Assembly (NCBI RefSeq): GCF_026712185.1
Contig: NZ_JAPPUX010000002.1
Span: forward strand, 124,001 to 188,000
DNA from: Nocardioides pini
GTDB lineage: Bacteria > Actinomycetota > Actinomycetes > Propionibacteriales > Nocardioidaceae
Reading direction: 5' to 3'
DNA length: 64,000 nucleotides
Of this stretch, positions 28,517 to 39,852 are shown one piece after another. The notes under the pieces were generated by a model that was not told where the DNA came from, did no database searches, and saw nothing but the letters and a program-made list of their open reading frames with translations. Every line of letters starts with the position of its first letter. The first letter of the stretch is position 1. The position numbers were made by a program, and so were the translations under genes.

Positions 28517-29419
28517 TCACCGGGCAAGTGTGGCGCGCAGGGCGGTGATGTCGGCGGTGCCGACGCGGCAGCAGCCGCCGACCAGCCGCGCACCGGCGTC
28601 GACCCACGCCCGGACGTCGGCGGGGTCGAAGGCCGACCGGCCCTCCCACGAGCGCGTGGCGGCGTTCCAGCCCTGACCCGAGTTGGGGTAGACGACCGCC
28701 GGGCCGTGGGCGCCGGCGACGGGCACGGCTGCCCCGGCGTCGGACGGCGAGGTGCAGTTGACCCCCACGGCCACGACCTCGGCGACGTCGGCCGCCATCG
28801 CGAACGCCTCACCGATGGGCTCGCCGAGGCGGGTGAGGCCACCGGCGGTGGACAGGGAGAGCCACGCCGGCACCCCGCTGCCGTCGAGCTCTGCGAGGAC
28901 GGCCTCGACCTCGGCGAGGCACGGGATGGTCTCGACCGCGAGCACGTCGGCGTGCTCACCCACGGTCGAGGAGAGCACGTCGAGCCGCGGCCGGTGGAAG
29001 GCCCGCAGCCCGGCCACGTCGAGGTCGTAGTCGCCGCGGTACTCCGAGCCGTCGGCGAGCACGGCGCCGTACGGCCCGACCGAGGCCGCCACCCACCCGT
29101 CGGGCGCTGCCTCGTCCCGCGCGGCGGCGGCCAGCTCGACGCTCGTGCGCAGCAGGCGCTCCACCTCGGCGCGGTCCGCGCCCTCGGCGCCGAAGCCCTC
29201 GAAGGACACCTGGTAGGACGCGGTGGTCGCCACCTCGGCCCCGGCGGCGAAGAACTCGCGATGAGCGCGCTCGACCGCGGCCGGGTCGTCGCGCAGCAGC
29301 CGTGCCGACCACAGGGAGCTCGACAGGTCGTGGCCGTGCTCCTCGAGCAACGTGGCGAGGCCGCCGTCGAGGACGACGGGACGCTCGGCGACGACGGTCC
29401 GGAGGTCGGTGCGGGTCAT
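28517..29419 (-). CDS. mmuM: Homocysteine S-methyltransferase
   Basis: A 300-aa enzyme that methylates homocysteine using S-methylmethionine or AdoMet. Zinc-binding cysteines occur in GVNCTSP (near residue 221) and GGCCRVG (near 281), the arrangement of the MmuM family. The N-terminus VVLDGGLATLLEEHGHDL is typical. It is convergent with helR and divergent from the nei gene; no S-methylmethionine permease is nearby. Confidence 0.92.
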   Translation of the reverse strand: MTRTDLRTVVAERPVVLDGGLATLLEEHGHDLSSSLWSARLLRDDPAAVERAHREFFAAGAEVATTASYQVSFEGFGAEGADRAEVERLLRTSVELAAAARDEAAPDGWVAASVGPYGAVLADGSEYRGDYDLDVAGLRAFHRPRLDVLSSTVGEHADVLAVETIPCLAEVEAVLAELDGSGVPAWLSLSTAGGLTRLGEPIGEAFAMAADVAEVVAVGVNCTSPSDAGAAVPVAGAHGPAVVYPNSGQGWNAATRSWEGRSAFDPADVRAWVDAGARLVGGCCRVGTADITALRATLAR

Positions 29420-29481
29420 GGCACGAGTCTCGCACCCGAGGGGTGTGACGGCCCTCTGGTGCCGTCGGCAACGATCGGCAC

Positions 29482-30273
29482 GTGCCAGAGGGACACACCA
29501 TCCACCGCCTCGCCCGCCGCCACGCCCGTCTGCTGGTCGGGCACCACGTGTCCGCCGACAGCCCGCAGGGCCGCTTCGAGGACGGTGCCCGCCTCCTCGA
29601 CGGGCGGGTGCTCGGTGCCACCGACGCGTGGGGCAAGCACCTCTTCCACCGCTACGACGACCTGTGGCTGCACGTGCACCTCGGCCTCTACGGCAAGTTC
29701 CGTGACGGCACGCTCCCGGCGCCGGCGGCCCGGGGAGCCCTGCGGCTGCGGCTGGTGGGCGGCGGTCACTGGCTCGAGCTGCGCGGGCCGACCGCGTGCG
29801 AGGTCCTCACGGACGCCGAGCGCAGGAGCGTCCTGGCCCGTCTCGGCCCCGACCCGCTGCGGCGCCGGCCCGACGCGGAGGGGTTCGTGGCCCGCGTGCT
29901 GCGCAGCCGGGCCCCCATCGCCACCCTGCTGATGGACCAGTCGGTCGTGGCCGGTGTCGGCAACGTCTACCGCGCCGAGGTGCTGTTCCGTCAGCGTCTC
30001 GACCCGTTGCGACCGGGTCGCCTGCACGACGCGGCCGTGCTGCACGCCGTGTGGGACGACCTCGTGCAGCTGCTGCGTGCCGGCGTGCGCGCGGGACGCA
30101 TCGTGACGACGCTCCCCGCCGACCGCGAGCGCCCGGCCGGCCGGCCGCGCCGCGTGGACGCCCACTACGTGTACGGCCGGGCCGGGCTGCCCTGCCGGAT
30201 CTGCGGCGCGCCCGTCCAGGACACGCTGATCGCCGCCCGCCGCCTGTTCTGGTGCGCGGTCTGCCAGGCCTAG
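29482..30273 (+). CDS. nei: Fpg/Nei-family DNA glycosylase (endonuclease VIII-like)
   Basis: A 263-aa base-excision repair glycosylase. The catalytic Pro-Glu follows the initiator (MPEGHTIHRLA). The H2TH region DQSVVAGVGNVYRAEVLF and a C-terminal four-cysteine zinc finger (CRIC...CAVC) are present. The MPEGHT start is characteristic of Nei2-type enzymes in actinobacteria, which act on oxidised pyrimidines and AP sites. The GTG at 29482 is fixed by the need for Pro2. Its end overlaps the convergent hydrolase by four bases. Confidence 0.92.
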   Translation: MPEGHTIHRLARRHARLLVGHHVSADSPQGRFEDGARLLDGRVLGATDAWGKHLFHRYDDLWLHVHLGLYGKFRDGTLPAPAARGALRLRLVGGGHWLELRGPTACEVLTDAERRSVLARLGPDPLRRRPDAEGFVARVLRSRAPIATLLMDQSVVAGVGNVYRAEVLFRQRLDPLRPGRLHDAAVLHAVWDDLVQLLRAGVRAGRIVTTLPADRERPAGRPRRVDAHYVYGRAGLPCRICGAPVQDTLIAARRLFWCAVCQA

Positions 30274-30967
30274 CGCACCAGGCCGAGCACCGCCGCCGGG
30301 TCCTCGACGTGCGCGTTGTGGCCGAGCCCGGGCAGCGTCACCGGGTCGGGCACGAGCCCGGCGAGCTCCTCGTGGCTGACCATCGGGTCGTGCTCGCCGC
30401 GGGCCAGCACCACCGGGCACGCCACCGCCGACAGCAGTCCCGCCATGTCGGGAACGCCGACACCGAAGGTGCGGGGGTCCTGCGCGAGCCGCCAGCCACT
30501 CCCCTCCCCCGCCGCCTCGCGGTCGACGACGGCGCCGTCGACCAGCGGGTCGTCGGCGGGCACGAGCCCGGCGAGCCCGGAGACCCGCAGGAACCGGTCG
30601 ACGGCCGCCTCGCGGGTGTCGTACGTCGCCACGGGCCGCTCGGCCACCGCGAGCGCCCGGGCGGCGTCCTCGGGCGGCCAAGCGACCTTGATGCCGAGGC
30701 CGACCACGCGCGTCACCCGGTCGGGCGCCAGCGCGGCGAGGACGAGGGCCACCACGCCGCCCATCGAGTGGCCGACCACCGGGACCGGGTCGTCGAGGTC
30801 GTCGAGCAGCGGCAGCACCGCCTCGGCGTGCCGGGCGAAGGAGTACGGCGCGGCCCACGCCGCCGTCCCGTGCCCGGGCAGGTCCGGCGCCGCCGACGGC
30901 ATGCGTGCGTGGTCGAGCACGCCGCGCCACACCGCGCCCGTGGCGCCGAGCCCGTGCAGGAGCAGCA

Positions 30968-30968
<1 letters not shown>
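30270..30968 (-). CDS. Alpha/beta hydrolase
   Basis: A 232-aa alpha/beta-hydrolase. The nucleophile elbow GHSMGG places Ser68; the acid is probably in GEHDPM and the histidine in GLGHNAH near the C-terminus. The protein starts directly at the first core strand (MLLLHGLGATG), so the N-terminus is shorter than usual. Its ATG overlaps the UvrA-like gene's stop by one base, which suggests translational coupling. Substrate unknown. Confidence 0.85.
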
Positions 30969-33331
<2,363 letters not shown>

Positions 33332-33505
33332 CGTGCGCGTCTCCCCTGTGGTCTGGCCTGTCGTGTCGCGGGCCGGCCGAGCCGGACCCGCGCCCCTCCC
33401 GTTGGCGGGCAATCCTGCCAGTACGACGCGCCGCGCGCCCGTGGTGTGACGGCCCCCGCCGCTCGGGTGGGGTGGAGGGCTTGCCCGGCGTGCCAGTGTC
33501 GGTGC

Positions 33506-33988
33506 ATGAGCACCCACGACGACCGGACCGCGACCGTTGCCGAGATCATGGTGGAGACCGACATCGCCGTGCTGACCTACGTGTCGCTCGACGGGCACCT
33601 GGTCTCGACGCCGATGGGCACCCAGGACTTCGAGGACCCGGGCACCACCTGGTTCCTCACCGAGCGCAGCAGCGAGAAGGTGCGGGCGATCGAGGCCGAC
33701 CCGCGGGTCAACGTCTCCTACTCCAGCAAGGCCGGCTGGGTCTCGCTCACCGGCACCGCCCACGTGAGCGACGACCGCGCCAAGCTGCGCGAGCTCTGGG
33801 ACGCCTCGGCCGGCGCGTTCATGTCCGGCGGTCCCGACGACCCGGACAACGTGCTGCTGCGCATCGACGGGGCCACCGCCGAGTTCTGGGAGTCCCCGGG
33901 GAAGGTCGCCGTCGCCGTGCAGATGGCCAAGGGGCTCGTCAGCGACGAGAAGCCGGACCTCGGCGACAACGACACCGTCCGGCTCTGA
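33506..33988 (+). CDS. Pyridoxamine-5'-phosphate-oxidase-like (split-barrel) protein
   Basis: A 160-aa split-barrel flavin- or F420-binding protein, like general stress protein 26. Segments TDIAVLTYVSLDGHLVSTPMG, TWFLTERSSEKVRAIEADPRVNVSYSS and GWVSLTGTAHV are characteristic. CAGTGT six bases before the ATG suggests a leaderless start. It sits at the head of a three-gene plus-strand run with the next two proteins. Substrate and cofactor cannot be told apart from sequence. Confidence 0.85.
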   Translation: MSTHDDRTATVAEIMVETDIAVLTYVSLDGHLVSTPMGTQDFEDPGTTWFLTERSSEKVRAIEADPRVNVSYSSKAGWVSLTGTAHVSDDRAKLRELWDASAGAFMSGGPDDPDNVLLRIDGATAEFWESPGKVAVAVQMAKGLVSDEKPDLGDNDTVRL

Positions 33989-33995
33989 GCCTCCC

Positions 33996-34799
33996 GTGCT
34001 CGTCGACGCCCACGGTCCCGCCACCGCCGACGAGGCGTGGCGGCGCTTCACCACGCCCGCGACCTGGTCGTCGTGGGCACCACTGATCCGTGACGTCGAG
34101 TCGTCGGACGACGTCCTGGGGGTCGGCACCACCGGACGGGTGCACGGTCCCGCCGGCGTGGTGGTCGACTTCGAGGTCACCGGGGTCGACCCCGCCCTGC
34201 GGTCGTGGACCTGGCGTGCCGGCCGCGGTCCGGCCGCGGTGTCGATGGACCACCACGTGATCCCCGCACCCGGTGGCGGCAGCCGGGCGTTGCTGCGCGT
34301 GCCTGCTCCCGCCGCCGCGGCCGTGCTCCAGCCCTACCGGCTGCCTGCCGGTGCGGCGCTGCGCGGACTCGTGCGCGACCCCGGTGGGGAGGGTGCCCCC
34401 GAGGCGGTGGAGTCCTTCGACTTCGCGTTCGCGCCCACCTACCTCGGGCCCGCCCGTGCCTTCGGCATCTCCCCCGCCACGACGACGGTGGAGGTGGGTC
34501 CGGAGTGGTTGTTCGTCCGCTACGGTCCCTGGCGGCTCGCGACACCCCGGGCCAACGTCGCGTCCGCCGAGGTCACCGGGGGTTTCGCGTGGCACCGCAC
34601 CGCGGGTCCGCCGCACCTGTCGCTGACCGACCGCGGCGTCTCGTTCACGACCAACGGCGACCGTGCCCTCTGCCTGACCTTCCACGAGCCCGTCCCGGCG
34701 ATCGACCCGACCGGCGCCATCACCCACCCCGGTGCCACGCTCGCCGTCTCCGACCCGCGGCGGCTCGCATCGGCACTCGGGCTGCCGCTGGACGACTAG
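33996..34799 (+). CDS. SRPBCC-domain protein with an uncharacterised C-terminal domain
   Basis: A 267-aa protein in two parts. Residues 1 to about 140 look like an SRPBCC/polyketide-cyclase lipid-binding fold (FTTPATWSSWAPLIRDVE, GVGTTGRVHG). Residues about 145-267 (APTYLGPARAFGISPATTTVEVGPEWLFVRYG onward, cited in part) form a beta-rich domain I do not recognise. The GTG at 33996 starts seven bases after the preceding stop, so co-transcription is likely. Confidence 0.6.
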   Translation: MLVDAHGPATADEAWRRFTTPATWSSWAPLIRDVESSDDVLGVGTTGRVHGPAGVVVDFEVTGVDPALRSWTWRAGRGPAAVSMDHHVIPAPGGGSRALLRVPAPAAAAVLQPYRLPAGAALRGLVRDPGGEGAPEAVESFDFAFAPTYLGPARAFGISPATTTVEVGPEWLFVRYGPWRLATPRANVASAEVTGGFAWHRTAGPPHLSLTDRGVSFTTNGDRALCLTFHEPVPAIDPTGAITHPGATLAVSDPRRLASALGLPLDD

Positions 34800-34810
34800 G
34801 GTCGCGGAGC

Positions 34811-35518
34811 ATGGACATGCTGCGGGGCGCCCAGATCGCCGAGGCCGGACTGACCGAGTGGCGCAAGCTGGCCCAGGGGCTGCACGCGCGCTACCTGACG
34901 GACGGCTTCGCCGCCGGTGCGCGCTTCGTCGCCGCCGTCGGAGAGGCGGGTGACGCGTCGGGGCACCACCCACGCGTGACGATCGGCTCGTCGTACGTCG
35001 ACCTCGAGCTGGTCACCGCCGATGCGATCTACCGAGACGACGAGGGCACCGAGCACGTCGTCGAGTGGGTCACCCAGCAGGACGTCGACCTCGCGCGCCG
35101 GATCACCGGCATCGCCGCCGACCACGCGCTCCGTGCGGACCCGACCGCGGTGAGCGAGGTCGAGCTGGGGCTCGACGCGTCCGACCCGTCGGCCGTCGCC
35201 CCGGTGTGGGCCGCGGTCCTGACGGGCGACGCGGCATCCCAGGGCCGCGGGTCACCCAGCGACGAGGTGCGGGATGCCACCGCCCGGGTGCCCAACCTGT
35301 GGTTCGACGACGCTGCCGAGGAGCAGCCTGCGACCCAGCGGTGGCACGTCGAGGTCTACGTCGCACCCGAGGCGCTCGAGCAGCGGGTCGCCGCCGCCGT
35401 CGCGGCAGGTGGCACCGTCGTCGACGACGGCAGCGCGAGCGGGCTGACGGTGATCGCCGACCAGGACGGCAACCGGGGCGTCATCTGCGTCGACACGTCC
35501 ACGGCCCAGCAGGACTGA
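34811..35518 (+). CDS. Pterin-4a-carbinolamine dehydratase fused to a VOC-like domain
   Basis: A 235-aa fusion. The first ~100 residues are a pterin-4a-carbinolamine dehydratase-like domain with the HHP motif in GHHPRVTIGSSYVDLEL. The rest resembles half of a glyoxalase/VOC domain (ATQRWHVEVYVAPEALEQRV, VIADQDGNRGVIC). The -10-like TAGGGT (34797-34802) uses the TAG stop codon of the previous gene, with eight bases to the ATG. No aromatic amino-acid hydroxylase is nearby. Confidence 0.78.
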   Translation: MDMLRGAQIAEAGLTEWRKLAQGLHARYLTDGFAAGARFVAAVGEAGDASGHHPRVTIGSSYVDLELVTADAIYRDDEGTEHVVEWVTQQDVDLARRITGIAADHALRADPTAVSEVELGLDASDPSAVAPVWAAVLTGDAASQGRGSPSDEVRDATARVPNLWFDDAAEEQPATQRWHVEVYVAPEALEQRVAAAVAAGGTVVDDGSASGLTVIADQDGNRGVICVDTSTAQQD

Positions 35519-35533
35519 GCAGCGGGCGCGCGC

Positions 35534-36649
35534 TCAGGACCGCGCGACCTCGAGGCCGAGCCACTCCCCCAGCGCGTCGAGCTCGGCGTGGACCCGGCGG
35601 CGCCGGGCCACCGACCAGTCGCCGTCCTCGTGCACCGCGTCGACGATCAGCACGCCGGCCTCCCGGTCGGCAGTGGCGTCGACCTTGCCGACGAGCTCGT
35701 CGCCGTCGAGCACCGGCATCGCCCAGTAGCCCCACTGGCGCGACGCCGCGGGCTTGTACATCTCCAGCTGGTAGTCGAAGGCGAACAGGTCCTCCATCCG
35801 CTTGCGGTCGAAGACCAGCCGGTCGAGCGGCGAGAGGATCGCCGTGCGGCCCGCGAAGTCGTCGAGGTCGTCGACCCGGGCGGGGTCCACCCGCCACAGC
35901 CCGCGCACGCCGTCGATGCGGGCGGCCGCGCCGGTGCCGCGGACGTCGTACCGCTCGTCCCACGCCTCGAGGGCCCGGGGCCGGGCGATGCCGAGCGCCC
36001 GGAGCCGTCGGGCCGCGAGGATCCGGTGCGCCTCCTCGGCCGGAACCGCGGGGTCGCCGGGGTGGACGCGCTCGGCGAGGTCCCACCGCCGTTCGCGGCC
36101 CTCGCGGGAGGCGACGGCGACCTCGCCCCGCGCCTCCATGCACTCGAGGAGCTTCATGACGTTCTTGTCGTTGGTCCACCCCGTCGAGCGCCACGGGACC
36201 TCGCAGGTGTCCGGCAGGTCACGCGCGGCGGTCGGGCCCTCGGAGCGCAGCAGCGCCAGGATGTCGCGCCGGCACCCGTCGTTGGCGGCCACCCAGTCGG
36301 CGAGGTCCTCCTGCCACTCCTTCAGCGGCGGCTCCCCCGGCCAGGCGTCCATGTCGGCGCGGTGGAGCGCGACGTCCTCGCTGGGCAGCAGCATCGCCCG
36401 CAGCTCGACGATCGCGCCGTCGCCGACGAGCTCCTCGAGGTCGTCGGGCCGATAGGCGCTCCCGAGGCGGGTCCACAGCGCGAGGTCGGCGTGCTGCGCC
36501 ACCACGCGCGTGAGGTCGACCTGCAGGAAGCCGAGGTGCCGCACCACCTCGAGCACGTCGCGTGGTCGTGGCGCGGCGAGCAGCTGGGCGCGTACGGCGA
36601 TGCGCCGGGCCTGTCGTGGCGACAGCTCGAGGCTCGGAGGGGCGCCCAT
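35534..36649 (-). CDS. YcaQ/AlkX-like winged-helix DNA glycosylase-family protein
   Basis: A 371-aa protein of the HTH_42 (AlkZ/YcaQ) family, which contains glycosylases acting on interstrand crosslinks and bulky adducts. The catalytic-loop signature is Q43-V-D45 in LGFLQVDLTRVV. AlkZ enzymes carry QxQ, whereas the YcaQ/AlkX branch carries QxD, so this belongs to the crosslink-type branch. The ATG at 36649 follows TAGGAT by six bases (leaderless). It is convergent with the dehydratase fusion. Confidence 0.85.
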   Translation of the reverse strand: MGAPPSLELSPRQARRIAVRAQLLAAPRPRDVLEVVRHLGFLQVDLTRVVAQHADLALWTRLGSAYRPDDLEELVGDGAIVELRAMLLPSEDVALHRADMDAWPGEPPLKEWQEDLADWVAANDGCRRDILALLRSEGPTAARDLPDTCEVPWRSTGWTNDKNVMKLLECMEARGEVAVASREGRERRWDLAERVHPGDPAVPAEEAHRILAARRLRALGIARPRALEAWDERYDVRGTGAAARIDGVRGLWRVDPARVDDLDDFAGRTAILSPLDRLVFDRKRMEDLFAFDYQLEMYKPAASRQWGYWAMPVLDGDELVGKVDATADREAGVLIVDAVHEDGDWSVARRRRVHAELDALGEWLGLEVARS

Positions 36650-36695
36650 GGCGCGATCCTAGGACCGCGGCCCGGTGTGTCGTGACCAGGCCCGC

Positions 36696-36713
36696 ATGGC
36701 CCGAACGGGCCAT
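36696..36713. promoter_or_regulatory. ATGGCCCG-AA-CGGGCCAT palindrome in a divergent promoter region
   Basis: A perfect 8-2-8 inverted repeat between ycaQ-like (-) and the Cys-rich 48-aa gene (+). A further inverted copy of GGCCCGAAC occurs as GTTCGGGCC at 36743-36751. The cluster could be an operator for either gene. Confidence 0.5.
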
Positions 36714-36784
36714 TCCTGCACCAGATCGGGCAATCCGGGCCGGTTCGGGCCCGCGTGACGCCGTCCGGTGCGACCGTGGACGGC

Positions 36785-36931
36785 ATGTGGGACACCGTCG
36801 AGACCAGCTCGGTCCACCTCTCTCACGACCTGCCGTGCAGCGAGTGCGGCCACGGTCGTCACACCTACCTCCCGTGCTCGGACACGTGCAGCTGCACCCA
36901 CGGTCGCGACCGCGTGCTCAGCAACGCCTGA
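36785..36931 (+). CDS. Cysteine-rich 48-aa protein, probable metal binder
   Basis: The frame from ATG 36785 to TGA 36929-36931 encodes 48 residues with five cysteines and five histidines: C18-x2-C21, C31-x3-C35-x-C37, with H23, H26 and H39 nearby. This spacing suggests a zinc-ribbon-like or small metal-binding fold. GACCGT lies seven bases before the ATG, so it may be leaderless. I do not recognise a named family; the ordered Cys/His pattern makes a chance frame unlikely. It converges on the phosphatase gene with a 22-base gap. Confidence 0.65.
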   Translation: MWDTVETSSVHLSHDLPCSECGHGRHTYLPCSDTCSCTHGRDRVLSNA

Positions 36932-36953
36932 CCCGCCCGCCCCGACCCGTCGG

Positions 36954-38750
36954 TCAGCGCTCGCGCACCGAGTCGTCCTTCGCACGGCGACGGACCCGGC
37001 GGCCCACCTTCGACGCGAACCCCTCTCGCGGCGGCGGATTGCCGTCCTCGTCGAGGGCGTAGGACTCGACCTTCGCCAGCCGCGGACGGTCGTGGTCGTC
37101 GAGGACCTCGCCGGTGACCCACCACATGCGCAGGCTCGGTCCGGCGAGCCGCAGGAACGCCAGGTTGTTGTCGAACCACGGTCCCTCGGCGTAGGTCCAC
37201 GTGAGGGGCGCGTCGGGCACGTGCGCGGACCTCGACGCCAGTCGGCCCATCGGTCCGGCGACGCCGTAGGAGAGCACCGCGGTCGCGAACCGCATGTTGC
37301 GGGAGAGCGGGTTGCGGATCGGCGAGCAGACAGCCTGCAGCACCGTCGAGCGCAGCGCCCGGCCACCGCGGCGCGGACGAGCCTCGCTGACGTAGCTGTG
37401 GTGGACGTCGCCGGAGAGGAACGTGACGGTGGACGGCGCCCGGCCGCGCTCACCGGCGGCGACCTCCATCACCTGCCGGGCGACCTCCTGGAAGCTGCTC
37501 TGGAAGGCGCCCCAGTGCTCGAGGTCGACCAGCTGGCGAAGCCGCTCCCCCACCCGGCCACCCCGCTCGCCCCATGCCCCCTGGGCGAGCGCCTCGCTGA
37601 AGGCCTCGAGGTGGTGCAGGCCCCGGGCGAGCAGGAACGGCAGCGACGTCCCGATCAGCAGGTGGTCGACGTCGCCGCGCAGCTGCTCGTCGAGCCAGGC
37701 CGCCTCGTCGTCGTCGAGCATCGCCCGGTCGTCCGGATCGAGCTTGCGGGCCGCGCGCGAGTCGACGACCACGAGGCGTGCCTGCGTGTCGAAGTCGCGG
37801 GTGTAGCTCCAGCGGTAGGTCTGCGGGTGCTGGTCGACGCGGTCCGCGAACTCGTCGAGGAACGGACCGAGGTCCTGCTCCGCGTCGCCGCGGTGCGCGC
37901 GCACCAAGGCGTACACCTCGTCCTTCTCGCGCTCGACGGGCGACAGGTTGCCGAGGTGCTGGTAGACCCAGTAGGACGCCAGTCCGGCGACGATCCGGCC
38001 GTGCCACCACGACGTGGCCTCCATCTCGCGGCGCCAGTCCATCGAGGTGTTCCAGTCGTCGCGGATGTCGTGGTCGTCGAAGATCATCGCGCTGGGCACG
38101 GTCGAGAGCAGCCACCGGTTGGCCGGGTCGGACCAGGCCAGCTTGTAGAGGTGGGCGTACTCCTCGTAGTCCTTGAGCTCGGTCCACGGCGCCTGCTCGA
38201 TGTCGCGCCGGGACTCGATGAACTCCCGCATCGCGTCGGTGGTCTCGTCGGCGTAGACCTGGTCGCCCAGGAAGAGCACCAGGTCGGGCAGCCGGTCCGG
38301 GTCGAGGTCGGCGTCGGAGGCGTCGGCCGGCTCGACCTGGCCCGCGACGCGCAGCGCCCAGGCGCGCAGGGCGTCGACGCCGTGGGTCCTGTTGCCCTTC
38401 TCGTCGTGCGAGACCGACGTGCGGCAGGAGCCGAACGCCAGGTGGAGCGGGCGCCCGGCCTCGAGGGTGGCGATGACGGGGTCCGGGAAGGGCGAGCCGG
38501 TCGGCGGCCAGGCGCGGTCCCCGTCGAGCGCCACGGTGTAGGCCTCGGTGGTGCCGGGCTCGAGGGCGTCGAGCTCGACGAGCGCGTAGTGGTGGTCGTG
38601 GACGACGAACGTCGGGGCGCTCGCGGTGGCCGCGCCCCGGGTGACGGTGACCGTGGCCGGGCCGTCGGTCTCGACCCAGACGGCGGCCGAGGTCTCGTCG
38701 ACGTAGCGGAGCAGCGGGCCCAGGAGCAGCCGGTCCTCGGACGCTGTCAT
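36954..38750 (-). CDS. PhoD-like alkaline phosphatase/phosphodiesterase
   Basis: A 598-aa protein of the PhoD-like metallophosphatase family. It has an N-terminal fibronectin-like segment (about 1-100), then FGSCR, VLFLGDQVYADE, MIFDDHDIRDDWN and FLSGDVHHSYV, which hold the metal-binding residues. There is no signal peptide or twin-arginine motif, so it is probably cytoplasmic, unlike classic secreted PhoD. The ATG at 38750 overlaps the dehydrogenase stop (ATGA). Confidence 0.88.
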   Translation of the reverse strand: MTASEDRLLLGPLLRYVDETSAAVWVETDGPATVTVTRGAATASAPTFVVHDHHYALVELDALEPGTTEAYTVALDGDRAWPPTGSPFPDPVIATLEAGRPLHLAFGSCRTSVSHDEKGNRTHGVDALRAWALRVAGQVEPADASDADLDPDRLPDLVLFLGDQVYADETTDAMREFIESRRDIEQAPWTELKDYEEYAHLYKLAWSDPANRWLLSTVPSAMIFDDHDIRDDWNTSMDWRREMEATSWWHGRIVAGLASYWVYQHLGNLSPVEREKDEVYALVRAHRGDAEQDLGPFLDEFADRVDQHPQTYRWSYTRDFDTQARLVVVDSRAARKLDPDDRAMLDDDEAAWLDEQLRGDVDHLLIGTSLPFLLARGLHHLEAFSEALAQGAWGERGGRVGERLRQLVDLEHWGAFQSSFQEVARQVMEVAAGERGRAPSTVTFLSGDVHHSYVSEARPRRGGRALRSTVLQAVCSPIRNPLSRNMRFATAVLSYGVAGPMGRLASRSAHVPDAPLTWTYAEGPWFDNNLAFLRLAGPSLRMWWVTGEVLDDHDRPRLAKVESYALDEDGNPPPREGFASKVGRRVRRRAKDDSVRER

Positions 38751-39763
38751 GGGCGCAGGAGCACCTTGATCGCGCGGCGCTCGTCCATCGCCCGGTAGCC
38801 CTCGGCCGACTCGGCCATCGGCAGCGTCAGGTCGAAGACCCTCCCCGGGTCGATCGCGCCGGACAGCACGCGGTCGAGCAGGTCGGGCAGGTAGCGGCGC
38901 ACGGGAGCCATGCCGCCGGCCAGCCCCACGTTCTTCTGGAACATGCGCCGCACCGGCAGCTCGACGCCGTGGGGCACGCCGACGAAGCCGACGGTCGAAC
39001 CCGGTCGGGCGACCGTGAAGGCCGTCTTCATCGCCCCGTCGGTGCCGACGCACTCGAGCACGGCGTCCGCACCGACGCCGTCGGTCAGGTCGGCGATCCG
39101 CTCCTCGCCCTCCGCGCCGCGCTCCGCGACCACGTGGGTCGCGCCGAAGGCACGGGCGATCTCCTGGCGCGGCTCGTGCCGCGACATCGCGACCACCCGC
39201 TCGGCGCCCATCTGGGCGGCCGCCAGGACGCCGCTGAGGCCCACCGCGCCGTCACCGACCACGACCACGGTGTGGCCCGGCTGCACGCCCGCGGCGACGG
39301 CGGCGTGCCAGCCGGTGGCCATGACGTCGGTCAGGGCGAGCAGGGACGGAACGAGGTCGTCGTCGGGCATCCCGTCGGTCGCGACGAGGCTGCCGTCGGC
39401 CTGCGTCACCCGGGCGTACTCCCCCTGGCCGCTCTGGGTGATGCCCAGGTTCACGCACGCCGACTGCATGCCCGCGCGGCAGTGCGCGCAGGTGTTGTCG
39501 CAGTGGCAGAACGGCACGATCACGAAGTCGCCGACCTTGGTGGTCGAGACGTCCGAGCCGACCTCCTCCACGACCCCGACGCACTCGTGGCCGATGGTGG
39601 ACCCCGCGGTGACGTCGTTCTCGCCGCGATAGGGCCACAGGTCGGAGCCGCAGATGCAGCCCGCGACCACCTTCACGATGGCGTCGGTGGGCTCCTCGAT
39701 CCGGGGGTCGGGAACGTCCTCGAAGCGGATGTCGCCGGGGGCATGGATGGTCGTTGCACGCAT
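38747..39763 (-). CDS. Zinc-dependent alcohol dehydrogenase
   Basis: A 338-aa medium-chain dehydrogenase. Catalytic zinc ligands are C38, H59 and E60 (CICGSD, IGHECVG); the structural-zinc loop is C86-H-C88...C92-x2-C95...C103. The Rossmann motif VVGDGAVGLSGV follows. CAGGAT lies six bases before the ATG. It is co-transcribed with the PhoD-like gene. The substrate is unknown; it resembles the aldehyde/threonine dehydrogenase-like group used in detoxification. Confidence 0.92.
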   Translation of the reverse strand: MRATTIHAPGDIRFEDVPDPRIEEPTDAIVKVVAGCICGSDLWPYRGENDVTAGSTIGHECVGVVEEVGSDVSTTKVGDFVIVPFCHCDNTCAHCRAGMQSACVNLGITQSGQGEYARVTQADGSLVATDGMPDDDLVPSLLALTDVMATGWHAAVAAGVQPGHTVVVVGDGAVGLSGVLAAAQMGAERVVAMSRHEPRQEIARAFGATHVVAERGAEGEERIADLTDGVGADAVLECVGTDGAMKTAFTVARPGSTVGFVGVPHGVELPVRRMFQKNVGLAGGMAPVRRYLPDLLDRVLSGAIDPGRVFDLTLPMAESAEGYRAMDERRAIKVLLRP

Positions 39764-39852
39764 GCGGCGATCCTGCCACGCGGTCTGGCAACCTTTGCCT
39801 CCCCAGGGGCGTCCTCAACCCACAACGTCACCCCACACGTCCGGGAGCAGCC

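Noticed and set aside
36768..38798. Long plus-strand open frame across the PhoD-like gene
   Set aside because: Antisense shadow of a conserved phosphatase; unrelated to the real small gene at 36785 in another frame.
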